From positions 1-64,000 of the forward strand of contig CAWAQG010000015.1 of the NCBI GenBank assembly GCA_963784135.1: 64,000 nt of DNA, given 5' to 3'. Source of the DNA: JADFXI01 sp963784135. Its GTDB lineage: Bacteria > Nitrospirota > Thermodesulfovibrionia > Thermodesulfovibrionales > Dissulfurispiraceae. Below the pieces are notes generated by a model. It did not search any database and was not told where the DNA came from. It was given only the letters and a program-made list of their open reading frames with translations. The position numbers were made by a program, and so were the translations under genes. This document shows, piece after piece, positions 7,604-16,149 of the stretch (positions are counted from its first letter, which is position 1; every line of letters begins with the position of its first letter).

Positions 7604-8970
7604 TGTAGCGAGTTGATAAACTGTCCGTATCTGTAGCACATAAACTGTCCGGGTGGTATATGGATAGCAAGGGGGGCTATCCATGAAACGTTCGGCGGTG
7701 TTGCAGGAGGTACGGAAAATGAGATTTGAAGAAGGTTATGAGGGCTGGAAGAGTGGACGGCTAACGCAGGAGGAAGCGGCGATGCTCCTTGGTGTCTGTG
7801 ACAGGACATTTCGGCGATATCTGCTGAGGTATGCGGATAAAGGGATGGAGGGACTTATAGATAAGCGTTTAGGACAAATATCGCATCTGCGAGCACCAGT
7901 TGACGAAGTGATGGCGCTATCGGATCTTTATAGAGGACGTTATTATGGTTTCAACGTCAAGCATTTTTTTAGCTGGTATCGCCGAGTTCATCAAGGAAAC
8001 AGGAGCTACACATGGGTCAAAAACACCCTCCAGGAAAAGGGATTGGTACCGAAAGGGGCACTGAAAGGGGCACACAGGAAAAGAAGGGTCAGGGCTCCCT
8101 ATATCGGCATGATGCTTCATCAGGATGGTTCCCGGCACCAGTGGGTTCCCGGCAAATTATGGGATTTGATCGTGACGATGGATGATGCCAGCAGTGAACA
8201 CTACTCGATGTTTTTTGTTAAGGAAGAAGGCACACAAAGCAGCTTTCTGGGTGTAAAAGAGGTTATAGAGCAACACGGGTTGTTTGCTTCGTTGTATACG
8301 GATCGCGGAAGTCACTATTGGCATACACCGGAGGCTGGAGGGAAAGTGGACAAATCAAGTCTTACCCAGTTTGGTCGTGCAATGAGCCAACTGGGGATTA
8401 AGATGATCCCTGCGTATTCTCCTGAAGCCAGGGGCCGTTCTGAGCGAGCCTTCAGTACCCATCAAGATCGGCTGGTCAAGGAGCTTGCGATGGCGGGCAT
8501 CACTGGGATGAAGCAGGCCAATGATTATCTTGCCAGTACATATATGCCGGCCCATAATGCCGAGTTCGCCGTTATCCCTCAAGAACCAGAGAGCGTGTTC
8601 GTGACTTGGGCAGGCACTGCCTTGGAAGACATCCTATGCGAACAGTATGACCGCACCGTCGGCAATGACAACTGTGTAAAGTTCGATGGACTAAAACTTC
8701 AGATCCCGCCAAATCAATATCGTTGCCATTACGTCAGGGTCCAGGTAAGCGTTCATCGTTATCCCGACGGTAGACTTGCTATCTTTCATGGACCGAGAAA
8801 ACTGGCTGCCTATAACTCTAAAGGAAAGGAGATTGCAATTTGCTCACATGCAGCGGCATAAGCCTTAATAAAACTGAAATCGGTGGACTGCCATGTTCCA
8901 TGCGCAGCCACCCTGCAGAACCGGACAGTTTATTTGCTCTAAAACCGGACAACTCTATTTGTTGACAACA
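7604..8970 (+). mobile_element. IS1202/ISNCY-like insertion sequence, copy 1 (in mnmG)
   Basis: The element is 1,367 bases long, starts TGT and ends ACA, and carries one transposase gene. Both ends contain subterminal repeats: the left end has two copies of ATAAACTGTCCG, and the right end, inverted, has AGTTGTCCGG and ATAAACTGTCCGG. It is flanked by a 16-17 bp direct repeat. The same element appears, apparently without a base change, at 52595-53961 in the same orientation, so movement was recent. The insertion separates mnmG from its native start and promoter region. Confidence 0.92.
7683..8861 (+). CDS. DDE transposase of IS copy 1 (ISNCY/IS1202-like)
   Basis: A 392-residue transposase. The N-terminal part is a helix-turn-helix (GRLTQEEAAMLLGVCDRTFRRY) followed by a linker rich in Arg and Lys. 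The catalytic core shows candidate DDE residues in HQDGSRHQW, YTDRGSHYW and PEARGRSERAF. The start is ATG 7683; the TIR and subterminal repeats lie upstream. Its amino-acid sequence matches copy 2 exactly. The family assignment rests on the recognisable RGSHYW and SPEARGRSER motifs, and no database search was made. Confidence 0.9.
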   Translation: MKRSAVLQEVRKMRFEEGYEGWKSGRLTQEEAAMLLGVCDRTFRRYLLRYADKGMEGLIDKRLGQISHLRAPVDEVMALSDLYRGRYYGFNVKHFFSWYRRVHQGNRSYTWVKNTLQEKGLVPKGALKGAHRKRRVRAPYIGMMLHQDGSRHQWVPGKLWDLIVTMDDASSEHYSMFFVKEEGTQSSFLGVKEVIEQHGLFASLYTDRGSHYWHTPEAGGKVDKSSLTQFGRAMSQLGIKMIPAYSPEARGRSERAFSTHQDRLVKELAMAGITGMKQANDYLASTYMPAHNAEFAVIPQEPESVFVTWAGTALEDILCEQYDRTVGNDNCVKFDGLKLQIPPNQYRCHYVRVQVSVHRYPDGRLAIFHGPRKLAAYNSKGKEIAICSHAAA

Positions 8971-10839
8971 GATTTTAATGTCATAGTAATAGGCGCCGGC
9001 CATGCCGGATGCGAGGCTGCATTGGCAGCCGCCCGCATGGGCCTCAGCACATGCATGTTCACTTCCAACCTCGATACTATCGCACACATGTCATGTAACC
9101 CGGCTATAGGAGGTCTTGCAAAAGGTCATCTGGTAAGGGAGATCGATGCCCTGGGCGGTGAGATGGCCAAGGCTGCCGATAAAGCGGGTATCCAGTTCAG
9201 AATGCTTAATCTCTCAAAAGGTCCCGCTGTCTGGTCTTTACGGGCCCAGGCTGACAGGGCACTCTACAAGCTTTTCATGCGGAGGTCTATAGAGAACCAG
9301 ACAAATCTTACGATAAAGCAGGGTTCAGTTGAAAAGATAATTGTTGAAAACAATGCAGTTGCAGGAATTATGACCTCGCTCGGCACCTTTTATGGCGCAA
9401 GCACAGTAATAGTAACCACCGGGACCTTTTTAAAGGGACTTATTCATATAGGTACGAACTCCTTTCAGGCCGGAAGAGCAGGTGAGTTTCCTTCGATAGG
9501 TCTGTCAGACTCTCTTCGTGAAATTGGGTTGAAAATGGGCCGCCTGAAAACAGGCACGCCTCCCCGTCTTGATGGAAGGAGCATCGATTTTTCGAAGACC
9601 ACGCCTCAATGGGGCGATACCCCTCCAACTCCTTTTTCCTATTCAACAGAAGCGATCACCAACCCGCAATTGCCATGCTATATTACATACACTAATAAAA
9701 AAACACATGAAATAATCCTGGGCAATCTTGACAGATCTCCGCTTTACAGCGGACGCATTAAGGGTATCGGACCGAGATATTGCCCGTCTATTGAGGACAA
9801 GGTGGTCAAGTTTTCCGACAAGGAGCGGCATCAGGTCTTCCTCGAACCTGAGGGTTTGGAAACGACCGAATATTACGCCAATGGCATCTCTACAAGCTTG
9901 CCTTATGATGTGCAGCTTAATCTTGTAAGGAGCATAGAGGGACTGGAGCAGGCTGAGATAATGCGGCCGGCGTATGCTATAGAGTATGATTTTGTTTATC
10001 CAACACAGCTTAAACACAGCCTGGAGGTGAAGGGAATAGACGGGCTTTACCTCGGAGGGCAGATTAACGGGACATCAGGATATGAAGAGGCCGCAGCACA
10101 GGGGTTAATGGCAGGCATCAATGCGGCGCTTAAGCTGAAAGGAGAGCAGCCTCTTGTCCTGGGACGAGATGAAGCCTATATTGGGGTGCTTATCGATGAT
10201 CTTGTGACAAAAGGGACAAAGGAACCTTACCGGATGTTCACCTCGAGAGCTGAATACCGGTTGCTCTTGAGGCATGACAATGCGGACTTCCGGCTTCTTG
10301 AAAAGGGGTATTCTATCGGCTTGGCCACTAAGGAAGCATATGAACGTTTTCTGAGAAAGAAAGAGCTGCTGGATATAGAGCTGCAACGGCTGAAAAGGGA
10401 ACGGGTCAAACCGTCAGCCGAACTGAATATGCTATTGTCCTCCTGTGATACATCAACAATAACCGGGAACATTACGCTCGACAAATTGCTGAAGCGGCCT
10501 GAAGTAAAATATAGTGCAATAAAAAAGCTGGCGCCTTCTTCCGGGATAGTTACCCCTGAGATTGAGGCCCTTGTTGAAATACGGGTCAAGTATGAAGGAT
10601 ATGTACAAAAGCAAATAGAACTTGCAGGAAGGTTTAACAAATTCGAGTCAAAAAAGATACCTCCTTCAATCGATTATACTTCAATCCCCGGCCTTTCCAA
10701 AGAGGTCATAGAAAAACTTCGCGAGGTGCAGCCTGAAACCATTGGACAGGCAGGCAGGATACCGGGCATTACACCTGCTGCGGTATCGATACTTTTGGTG
10801 GCGGTAGAACGGTTTTGGAAACAGAGCAGGAACTCCTGA
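8893..10839 (+). CDS. mnmG: tRNA uridine-5-carboxymethylaminomethyl modification enzyme MnmG (GidA), N-terminus replaced by IS sequence
   Basis: MnmG, with MnmE, installs the carboxymethylaminomethyl group on wobble U34 of certain tRNAs, using FAD and methylene-THF. The FAD motif VIGAGHAGCEAA, the MSCNPAIGG stretch and RLKTGTPPRLDG are intact. The first codons were displaced to 7573 by the IS. The frame stays open into the IS right end, so translation could begin at ATG 8893 (about 25 IS-coded residues) or at TTG 8959/8962, which gives nearly native length (MTTDFNV). The true start after insertion is unknown, and expression would depend on IS-borne signals. rsmG overlaps its 3' end. Confidence 0.85.
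   Translation: MFHAQPPCRTGQFICSKTGQLYLLTTDFNVIVIGAGHAGCEAALAAARMGLSTCMFTSNLDTIAHMSCNPAIGGLAKGHLVREIDALGGEMAKAADKAGIQFRMLNLSKGPAVWSLRAQADRALYKLFMRRSIENQTNLTIKQGSVEKIIVENNAVAGIMTSLGTFYGASTVIVTTGTFLKGLIHIGTNSFQAGRAGEFPSIGLSDSLREIGLKMGRLKTGTPPRLDGRSIDFSKTTPQWGDTPPTPFSYSTEAITNPQLPCYITYTNKKTHEIILGNLDRSPLYSGRIKGIGPRYCPSIEDKVVKFSDKERHQVFLEPEGLETTEYYANGISTSLPYDVQLNLVRSIEGLEQAEIMRPAYAIEYDFVYPTQLKHSLEVKGIDGLYLGGQINGTSGYEEAAAQGLMAGINAALKLKGEQPLVLGRDEAYIGVLIDDLVTKGTKEPYRMFTSRAEYRLLLRHDNADFRLLEKGYSIGLATKEAYERFLRKKELLDIELQRLKRERVKPSAELNMLLSSCDTSTITGNITLDKLLKRPEVKYSAIKKLAPSSGIVTPEIEALVEIRVKYEGYVQKQIELAGRFNKFESKKIPPSIDYTSIPGLSKEVIEKLREVQPETIGQAGRIPGITPAAVSILLVAVERFWKQSRNS
8971..8986. other. Target site duplication, right copy
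   Basis: The second copy of GATTTTAATGTCATAG lies directly after the right end of the IS and belongs to the mnmG coding sequence (D-F-N-V-I). It matches 7588-7603 in every base. Confidence 0.9.
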
Positions 10840-11441
10840 GAAAAGGGCTGCTGGAACTGGGCGTCACTGTCCAGGAAGATACTGTTGTTCGGTTTTTGAG
10901 CTATCTGTTCGAATTGAAAAAATGGAACCGTGCTTACAATCTTACCGCCTTAAAGAATGACAGGGACATAATCATAAAGCATTTTTTCGATTCTTTATTA
11001 TTTCTCAAAGCATTTCCCAGGGACAGCGGAACTGCCTGCGACGTCGGCAGCGGCGCAGGCTTTCCCGGCATCCCCATAGCGATTGTCAGGCCGGATATTT
11101 CCATTGTCCTGATTGAGCCGTCACGGAAGAAATGCGCCTTTCTCAGGAACATAAAAAAGGTGATTAACCTGAATAATGTTGAGGTGGTCGAAGCACGGGT
11201 TGAGGACATAAAAGATTCCGACTTTAATATAGCGATGACGAGGGCGCTATTCAGCATCAACGAATTCATCAAAAAAACAAAACATGTGGTGAAAAAGAAC
11301 GGCTGCTTTATAGTCAGTAAAGGGCCAAAGTTTCAGGATGAACTGAGGGAAATGCCGCCTTACGCCCACTTTGAACAAATTACAGCCATTTTGCCGTTGA
11401 CCTCTTTACAGAGGCATTTGATAAAAGTTGCCAATTACTAA
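10815..11441 (+). CDS. rsmG: 16S rRNA (guanine-527-N7)-methyltransferase RsmG (GidB)
   Basis: This 208-residue SAM-dependent methyltransferase modifies G527 of 16S rRNA. The SAM motif DVGSGAGFPGIPIAI is clear, and the N-terminal LKKWNRAYNLTALKN and HFFDSLLF are typical. The called start is TTG 10815, overlapping mnmG by 25 bases and coupling the two genes. The gidA-gidB order is common near chromosome origins. The usual next genes, parA and parB, are not present; repeat sequence follows instead. Confidence 0.92.
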   Translation: METEQELLRKGLLELGVTVQEDTVVRFLSYLFELKKWNRAYNLTALKNDRDIIIKHFFDSLLFLKAFPRDSGTACDVGSGAGFPGIPIAIVRPDISIVLIEPSRKKCAFLRNIKKVINLNNVEVVEARVEDIKDSDFNIAMTRALFSINEFIKKTKHVVKKNGCFIVSKGPKFQDELREMPPYAHFEQITAILPLTSLQRHLIKVANY

Positions 11442-11443
11442 TT

Positions 11444-11632
11444 ACTGCAATTCAGACAGTACGGGGCAATTTTTCTTTGCGAGCGAATAGTCCTCCGTGC
11501 CAGTCCTGCTTTCTATACGGAATATCATCTGTGTTCCAGTTATATATGTGTGCTCGGCGTTACTCGCCCACTGCCGATAACCCTAACGCTCGACTGCAGA
11601 AAAACAACCCCGCACTATCTGAATTGCAGTAC
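11444..11632. repeat. Second inverted-repeat intergenic element, imperfect arms
   Basis: Arms of about 32 bases (11444-11475 and roughly 11601-11632) pair with five mismatches (outer part CTGCAATTCAGA against TCTGAATTGCAG). The interior contains GCTCGGCGTTACTCGCCC, the inverted copy of the core in the 1669-1844 element, followed by CACTGCCGATAACCC, which matches CACTGCTGATAACCC at about 17774-17788. The three loci thus share one core. It lies directly after rsmG, and no gene is present between 11442 and 11644. Confidence 0.6.
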
Positions 11633-11644
11633 CACTCTTGCCAA

Positions 11645-11887
11645 TCACACTTCGGTTTTATAAAAATTGGATTTTAAATCATGTTCAAATTCTTCAAACC
11701 ATGAATGGCCGAAATGCTGATAGTCTTTCTCTGTACCAGATGGTTTGTATTTAATTGTTAACGAGCCCTGAAGGGGGCCCACACCGGTGGGTGGATATGT
11801 TGTTTTTTCTTTTATAGCAAACTCTTTTTCTGTTAAATTGTACCTTGAGATAATTGCCAAGAAGTCTTCACGTTCGCTTTGTTCCAT
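11645..11887 (-). CDS. Small hypothetical protein (80 aa)
   Basis: An acidic to neutral protein of about 80 residues beginning MEQSEREDFLAII. I prefer the inner ATG at 11887, because GGAG lies six bases upstream; an ATG at 11899 is also possible. I recognise no family. It contains LTIKYKPSG and a histidine/aromatic stretch (HFGHSWFEEF), with no signal peptide or membrane segment. It lies 40 bases downstream of the SeqA-like gene on the same strand, so the two are probably co-transcribed. Confidence 0.5.
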   Translation of the reverse strand: MEQSEREDFLAIISRYNLTEKEFAIKEKTTYPPTGVGPLQGSLTIKYKPSGTEKDYQHFGHSWFEEFEHDLKSNFYKTEV

Positions 11888-11927
11888 GGTGCACTCCATT
11901 CCTCCACGAGCTGTTTATAAAGCATCT

Positions 11928-12329
11928 CTATTTTATCAAGTGATATCTATTATCGGTTAACGTCTTCTTAACAGCATTTATTTGACCGATTGTAGCACCC
12001 TTCTCCCTGACGAATGTGACGGCTTTGTCACGTACTGCTTTAATTCCGGCCTTGTCGTTCCGAGTTGGCAGCGCCCATGAACGGGAAGTGCCATCCTGAA
12101 AAGTAATCTGAAGTTGATCATTGCTGATATTGGAACTCATACGCTGCGTGGCGAATAAGCTGCGAGGAGGATGCCCTGTTTTGATTTCAGATGATTTTGT
12201 TAAATTATCTTCTGTTGACTGTGGTGGCAATTTCAATATACGACGGAGTACATCATCTTCCGTTTCTCCAAATTTTCCATGTGTTGCAATAACTTTCCAC
12301 ACCTCTTCTGATACCCTGATCGTTCGCAT
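11928..12329 (-). CDS. SeqA N-terminal-like / ribbon-helix-helix small protein
   Basis: A 133-residue protein whose first 33 residues (MRTIRVSEEVWKVIATHGKF..DDVLRRIL) resemble the dimerising N-terminal segment of SeqA and other ribbon-helix-helix proteins. The C-terminal half (FQDGTSRSWALPTRNDK..) is of no family I can name. A strong ribosome site, AGGAGGTTGAT, precedes ATG 12329. It may be a small DNA-binding regulator. Being a true SeqA functional homologue is unlikely, because the methylated-GATC-binding domain is not visible. The gene downstream is an unknown 80-residue protein. Confidence 0.6.
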   Translation of the reverse strand: MRTIRVSEEVWKVIATHGKFGETEDDVLRRILKLPPQSTEDNLTKSSEIKTGHPPRSLFATQRMSSNISNDQLQITFQDGTSRSWALPTRNDKAGIKAVRDKAVTFVREKGATIGQINAVKKTLTDNRYHLIK

Positions 12330-12498
12330 ATCAACCTCCTATATAGATCTACCTTCAGAATACCAGAACTACGTAATTAAGTCAACTACTATTTATATAT
12401 TACTTCTTCGTTGATTACTTTTGGGTATATTTGCTAACTTATCTTTCTAAAAGGGCTACAATATTTGCAACACCAAATTTCGCATATTGCAGAAGACG

Positions 12499-12595
12499 GT
12501 TCACAAAACACTTGTTTATTGACAGAGGGAGGGGTGTACTTAACCCTACCTCTGTATAGCTTTCCGGCCTTGCAATTTGACAGGGTTTTGTGAAC
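12499..12595. repeat. Nested inverted repeat in intergenic region
   Basis: The arms GTTCACAAAAC (12499-12509) and GTTTTGTGAAC (12585-12595) are perfect 11-base inverted copies. Inside them lies a second hairpin, ACAGAGG (12522-12528) with CCTCTGT (12549-12555), extended by AGGG/CCCT. The stretch 12330-12629 carries no open frame I can support; besides this structure it only contains the AT-rich upstream region of the SeqA-like gene. It may be a small mobile palindromic element or a structured RNA. Confidence 0.45.
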
Positions 12596-12629
12596 ACTCC
12601 CCACAACGAACATGTTTTAAAAAATCAGG

Positions 12630-12965
12630 TTAAATCCAGAAAATATTATTTTTTAGAGTTTCAGCAGAGTGCGTAAAAAGAAATTTTGTGAGCCGTTTAA
12701 TAGTTTCATTTAGTGGTATTTGTTTTGAGAGCAGTATTCCAAAATGACTTTTTCCGCTATCGAGATATTCTTTATGGAGCCTGTAAAAATCAGCAATATT
12801 AAATGTAAAAATCGATCTTTGCTCAGCGACAGCATATTCTAATTGTTGGTAATCACCAAGGCTCTGTTTTTGTACTTCATGGGCACTAACAATATCATAA
12901 CCCTTTAATCTCAAGGCAACAGCGACTTTCTTGTGAACATCCTCATCAAGATAGAGCCGTATCAT
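12630..12965 (-). CDS. DUF5615 PIN-like toxin of a DUF433/DUF5615 pair
   Basis: A 111-residue PIN-like protein of the DUF5615 (Mut7-C-like) type: it begins MIRLYLDEDVHKKVA and has the FTFNIADFYRLH block where these proteins carry a second acidic site. Relatives form toxin-antitoxin-like pairs with DUF433 proteins and may act as RNases; that activity is inferred. The start codon overlaps the stop of the DUF433 gene (ATGA), so the two are translationally coupled. They follow selA on the same strand. Confidence 0.8.
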   Translation of the reverse strand: MIRLYLDEDVHKKVAVALRLKGYDIVSAHEVQKQSLGDYQQLEYAVAEQRSIFTFNIADFYRLHKEYLDSGKSHFGILLSKQIPLNETIKRLTKFLFTHSAETLKNNIFWI

Positions 12966-13201
12966 TGCTCTAATTCGTTGTCGATTTCTTCTTTGTTGTC
13001 AAAATAATAGCTGAGGGCATCAAAAAGCTGGGCGGGCTTAAGAGAAGGATAACCTTCAAGGATTTCCTCAATTCCCATGCCTGACCGATAGTGGTTCACT
13101 ATTGAGGCAACAGGTATGCGCGTCCCTTTTATGACAGCTTTCCCCTCATATTTAGTCAGGTCTTTTTCAATGTGGATATGTTGAATAACAGTTTCTGACA
13201 T
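12962..13201 (-). CDS. DUF433 antitoxin-like protein
   Basis: A 79-residue DUF433 protein (GKAVIKGTRIPVASIVNHYRSGMGIEEILEGYPSL), a family with a helix-turn-helix fold that usually partners DUF5615 proteins as antitoxin. A G-rich ribosome site precedes ATG 13201. It lies only 17 bases behind selA, so the pair appears to ride in the selA transcript, a position where selB is often found. Confidence 0.82.
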   Translation of the reverse strand: MSETVIQHIHIEKDLTKYEGKAVIKGTRIPVASIVNHYRSGMGIEEILEGYPSLKPAQLFDALSYYFDNKEEIDNELEQ

Positions 13202-13218
13202 ATTCTATCCCCCCTTTT

Positions 13219-14625
13219 TTAGCTCAGTGCCTTGTTGAGCGCTTTTACCAACAGCTCAATTTCGCTGTCCCTTACTGTTCTTGCATCAATGATCAGGGCA
13301 TCCTCTTTTATCCTTGTTATTACCGGCGGAATGCCATGTCTCAGTCGTTCTTCGAGTTTGTTAACGGACAGCTTTATTGGTTTAATCGCAACCGCGTATG
13401 TCTCAAATTCAACCTCGGGCAACGCCCCGCCGCCTGACTGCGAAGCGTCCCTGATAACATCTGTCTTTACAATATCGTCATGTGAAATGCCAATTTCCGA
13501 CTTTAATTGCGATGCTATCCTCTTTGCCCTTTTCTTTATTTTTTCAGTATCCTGCAACAGCATGCTCAATGTTGGGATCTGCATCCTGGCCTTGTCCTCA
13601 TCGAGGTAACACTTCAGCACAGACTCAAATGCAGAAAGGGTCAACTTATCTATCCTGACAGCCCGCATAAGAGGATTTTTAGCAATTACTTCAATCAGAT
13701 TTGCCTTGCCAACGATCACTCCGCCCTGCGGTCCGCCGAGAAGCTTGTCTCCACTGAATGTGACTATATCAATCCCTGTCCTGACAATCTCCTGGACAGT
13801 CGGCTCTGAATGAATGCCGTAGGGCTTAAGGTCAACGAGGCAGCCGCTGCCGAGATCGAACATAACCGGGATACCATACTTTTTCCCGAGGGCAGCCAGC
13901 TCATCACTTGTGACGGATTGCGTAAAACCGACCATGCGGAAGTTTGATTGATGGACTTTCAGGAGTAAGGCTGTATTTTCATTTATGGCCTGTTCATAGT
14001 CGTGGAGATGAGTCTTGTTGGTAGTGCCTATCTCCTTCAGAATAGCGCCGCTGCTGCTCATTACATCCGGTATCCTGAAAGAACCGCCTATCTCCACAAG
14101 TTCACCCCTTGAGACAATCACTTCCCTCCCTTTTGCAAAAGAAGAGAGGCAGACAAAGACGGCGGCGGCATTATTGTTCACCACAAGACCTGCCTCGGCG
14201 CCGGTAATATCATTCAGTAACCTTTGAATGTGTGAATATCGCCGGCCTCTTACACCTTGTTCAAGCTCATACTCCAGATTGGAATAACCGCAGGCTATGG
14301 TCTTCACATTTTCGAAAATTTCTTCCGACAGTACAGCTCTTCCAAGATTCGTATGGATCACCACGCCTGTTGCGTTAATCACCGGCTTAAGGCTGAATTC
14401 AGATAGTTTTTCGAGCAATGTTTGTATATCGGCGAGCATTTTTTCGAGCGAAACTTCTTTGATCTCGTCTGTGAGAATCGCTTGCCGGTAGCGTTCTATA
14501 ACATCACGAATGGACCTGATTACGTAACGCCTTGCAAAAGATTGCTGCCACAAAGCGCCCTTTTCGGTCTTCAGGATTTCATCAACCGCCGGCAACGACG
14601 CCAAAACAACTTGCCTGTTTGTCAT
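13219..14625 (-). CDS. selA: L-seryl-tRNA(Sec) selenium transferase SelA
   Basis: SelA is a PLP enzyme that turns seryl-tRNA(Sec) into selenocysteyl-tRNA(Sec) using selenophosphate. The 468-residue length is normal. Motifs include KPVINATGVVIHTNLGRA near residue 80, EVIVSRGELVEIGGSFRIPDVM, and FSGDKLLGGPQGG, which carries the PLP lysine. Its presence predicts selenoproteins in this genome; the mvhD gene at 22474 has an in-frame UGA and is a likely client. selB and the tRNA(Sec) gene are not in the window. Divergent from cooC; the 149-base space between them should hold both promoters. Confidence 0.95.
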   Translation of the reverse strand: MTNRQVVLASLPAVDEILKTEKGALWQQSFARRYVIRSIRDVIERYRQAILTDEIKEVSLEKMLADIQTLLEKLSEFSLKPVINATGVVIHTNLGRAVLSEEIFENVKTIACGYSNLEYELEQGVRGRRYSHIQRLLNDITGAEAGLVVNNNAAAVFVCLSSFAKGREVIVSRGELVEIGGSFRIPDVMSSSGAILKEIGTTNKTHLHDYEQAINENTALLLKVHQSNFRMVGFTQSVTSDELAALGKKYGIPVMFDLGSGCLVDLKPYGIHSEPTVQEIVRTGIDIVTFSGDKLLGGPQGGVIVGKANLIEVIAKNPLMRAVRIDKLTLSAFESVLKCYLDEDKARMQIPTLSMLLQDTEKIKKRAKRIASQLKSEIGISHDDIVKTDVIRDASQSGGGALPEVEFETYAVAIKPIKLSVNKLEERLRHGIPPVITRIKEDALIIDARTVRDSEIELLVKALNKALS

Positions 14626-14774
14626 TTATATAGTAACCTCAATTATCTAATAGATATTTTATTTTTAAATTGTAAACTATTTTACCCTTTTGGCGCTGAT
14701 TGCGCAACAAAATCAGCATGAAGGTTAATCAAAACTTTTACTGAACTGACGCTATATGCTATATTATCATTCCT

Positions 14775-15560
14775 ATGAAAATTGCTATTACAGGCAAAGG
14801 CGGGGTAGGGAAAACAACGCTTGCCGCTGTTCTAAGCCATCTTTTTGGCGCGGATGGAAAGCGGGTCATAGCTGTTGACGCAGACCCCGATGCTAACCTG
14901 GCCCAGGCACTGGGCATAACGCTGGTCGATATTGAGCGCATAAGGCCGATCGCTGAAATGGCCGAACTCATTGAAGAGAGGACAGGCGCAAAACCGGGGA
15001 CTCCGGGCGGAATATTCAAGCTTAATCCTCGCGTCGATGACCTGCCGGAAAATTTCGGTGTCCGGATTGATAATATAACGCTCCTTATAATGGGGAAATC
15101 AAAAGCGGCTGCCTCAGGCTGCTATTGTCCCGAACATGTCTTTTTAAGAAGGCTTCTCAAGCATCTCATTGTCGAGCGTGATGAGGTTGTTATTGTTGAT
15201 ATGGAGGCCGGCATAGAGCACCTAACCAGAGGCACGGCCGAGGCGGTCGATGCCTTTATCGTTGTGGTCGAGCCAGGCCAGAGGAGCATCCAGACAGCGA
15301 CAACAGTGAAAGAACTGGCACAAGGGCTCGGCGTGAAGAAGGTCCTTGTTGTAGCCAATAAGGTGAGAAACGATGCGGACATACAATTCCTCAGGGAGCA
15401 TCTTGGAGGCATGGAACTGTTGGGCGCAATGAGATTCAGCCAGCGCGTAATGGATGCCGATGTGAAAGGAATATCACCCTTCGAGGCCCCGGACATCGTT
15501 GAGGACATAAAGCACGTCAAAGAGCGCCTTGAGAGCTCTTTAACTCCTGATCAGGTCTGA
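14775..15560 (+). CDS. cooC: CooC-type CODH nickel-insertion ATPase
   Basis: A P-loop MinD/CooC family ATPase of 261 residues that helps load nickel into carbon monoxide dehydrogenase/acetyl-CoA synthase. It has the deviant Walker A GKGGVGKTT at residue 8, VDADPDANLAQAL, and the CxC metal motif in SGCYCPEH (about residue 117). The downstream genes 5-FCL, folE and folD make or interconvert folates, which fits a Wood-Ljungdahl setting. No CODH/ACS gene is in the window. Confidence 0.88.
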   Translation: MKIAITGKGGVGKTTLAAVLSHLFGADGKRVIAVDADPDANLAQALGITLVDIERIRPIAEMAELIEERTGAKPGTPGGIFKLNPRVDDLPENFGVRIDNITLLIMGKSKAAASGCYCPEHVFLRRLLKHLIVERDEVVIVDMEAGIEHLTRGTAEAVDAFIVVVEPGQRSIQTATTVKELAQGLGVKKVLVVANKVRNDADIQFLREHLGGMELLGAMRFSQRVMDADVKGISPFEAPDIVEDIKHVKERLESSLTPDQV

Positions 15561-15564
15561 GCGC

Positions 15565-16149
15565 TTGGCCAGTGCTCTCAAAGAGAAGCGCATCATAAGA
15601 AAAGAAGTTATTTCCCGCCGCGACGCGCTCAGCAGCGAGCTCAGAAAGGCAAAAGATGAAAGTATCGGCAGGCGACTGCTGACGCTACCCGAGTTTATAA
15701 AGGCCCGTATCATACTCTTTTACGCCTCTTTCCGGAGTGAGGTTGATACCATGAAGCTGTTGCAGCGCAGCCTGCTTGACGGGAAAACCGTGGTGCTTCC
15801 GAGGGTTGACACATCGAATACCAGCCTTGTACTTTATACCATACCGTCGGTGGAGGACCTTGTTCCAGGCCACTTCGGCATTAAGGAGCCCCGCGAAAAC
15901 CGGGAGGAACTTATCGAGCCCTCTGATATTGAAATGATTATAGTACCCGGCGTGGCCTTTGACGAACATTGCAACCGCCTGGGATACGGGAAAGGCTATT
16001 ATGATAGACTACTGTCTCATAAGAACGCCCTTGCTGTAGGATTGGCATATGAGGAGCAGATACTCGCTCATATCCCCGCAGACGCACACGATATAAAAAT
16101 GGACAAAATCATTACCGATAAAAGGATAATACAACGCCATGGACGATAA
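15565..16149 (+). CDS. 5-formyltetrahydrofolate cyclo-ligase
   Basis: A 194-residue enzyme that converts 5-formyl-THF to 5,10-methenyl-THF with ATP. The family signature GYGKGYYDRLL is present near residue 143, and the N-terminal KEVISRRDALSSELR fits the ATP-binding start. It begins at TTG 15565, four bases after cooC, and overlaps folE by 11 bases, indicating one operon. It recycles a dead-end folate and supports the folate branch of C1 metabolism. Confidence 0.9.
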   Translation: MASALKEKRIIRKEVISRRDALSSELRKAKDESIGRRLLTLPEFIKARIILFYASFRSEVDTMKLLQRSLLDGKTVVLPRVDTSNTSLVLYTIPSVEDLVPGHFGIKEPRENREELIEPSDIEMIIVPGVAFDEHCNRLGYGKGYYDRLLSHKNALAVGLAYEEQILAHIPADAHDIKMDKIITDKRIIQRHGR

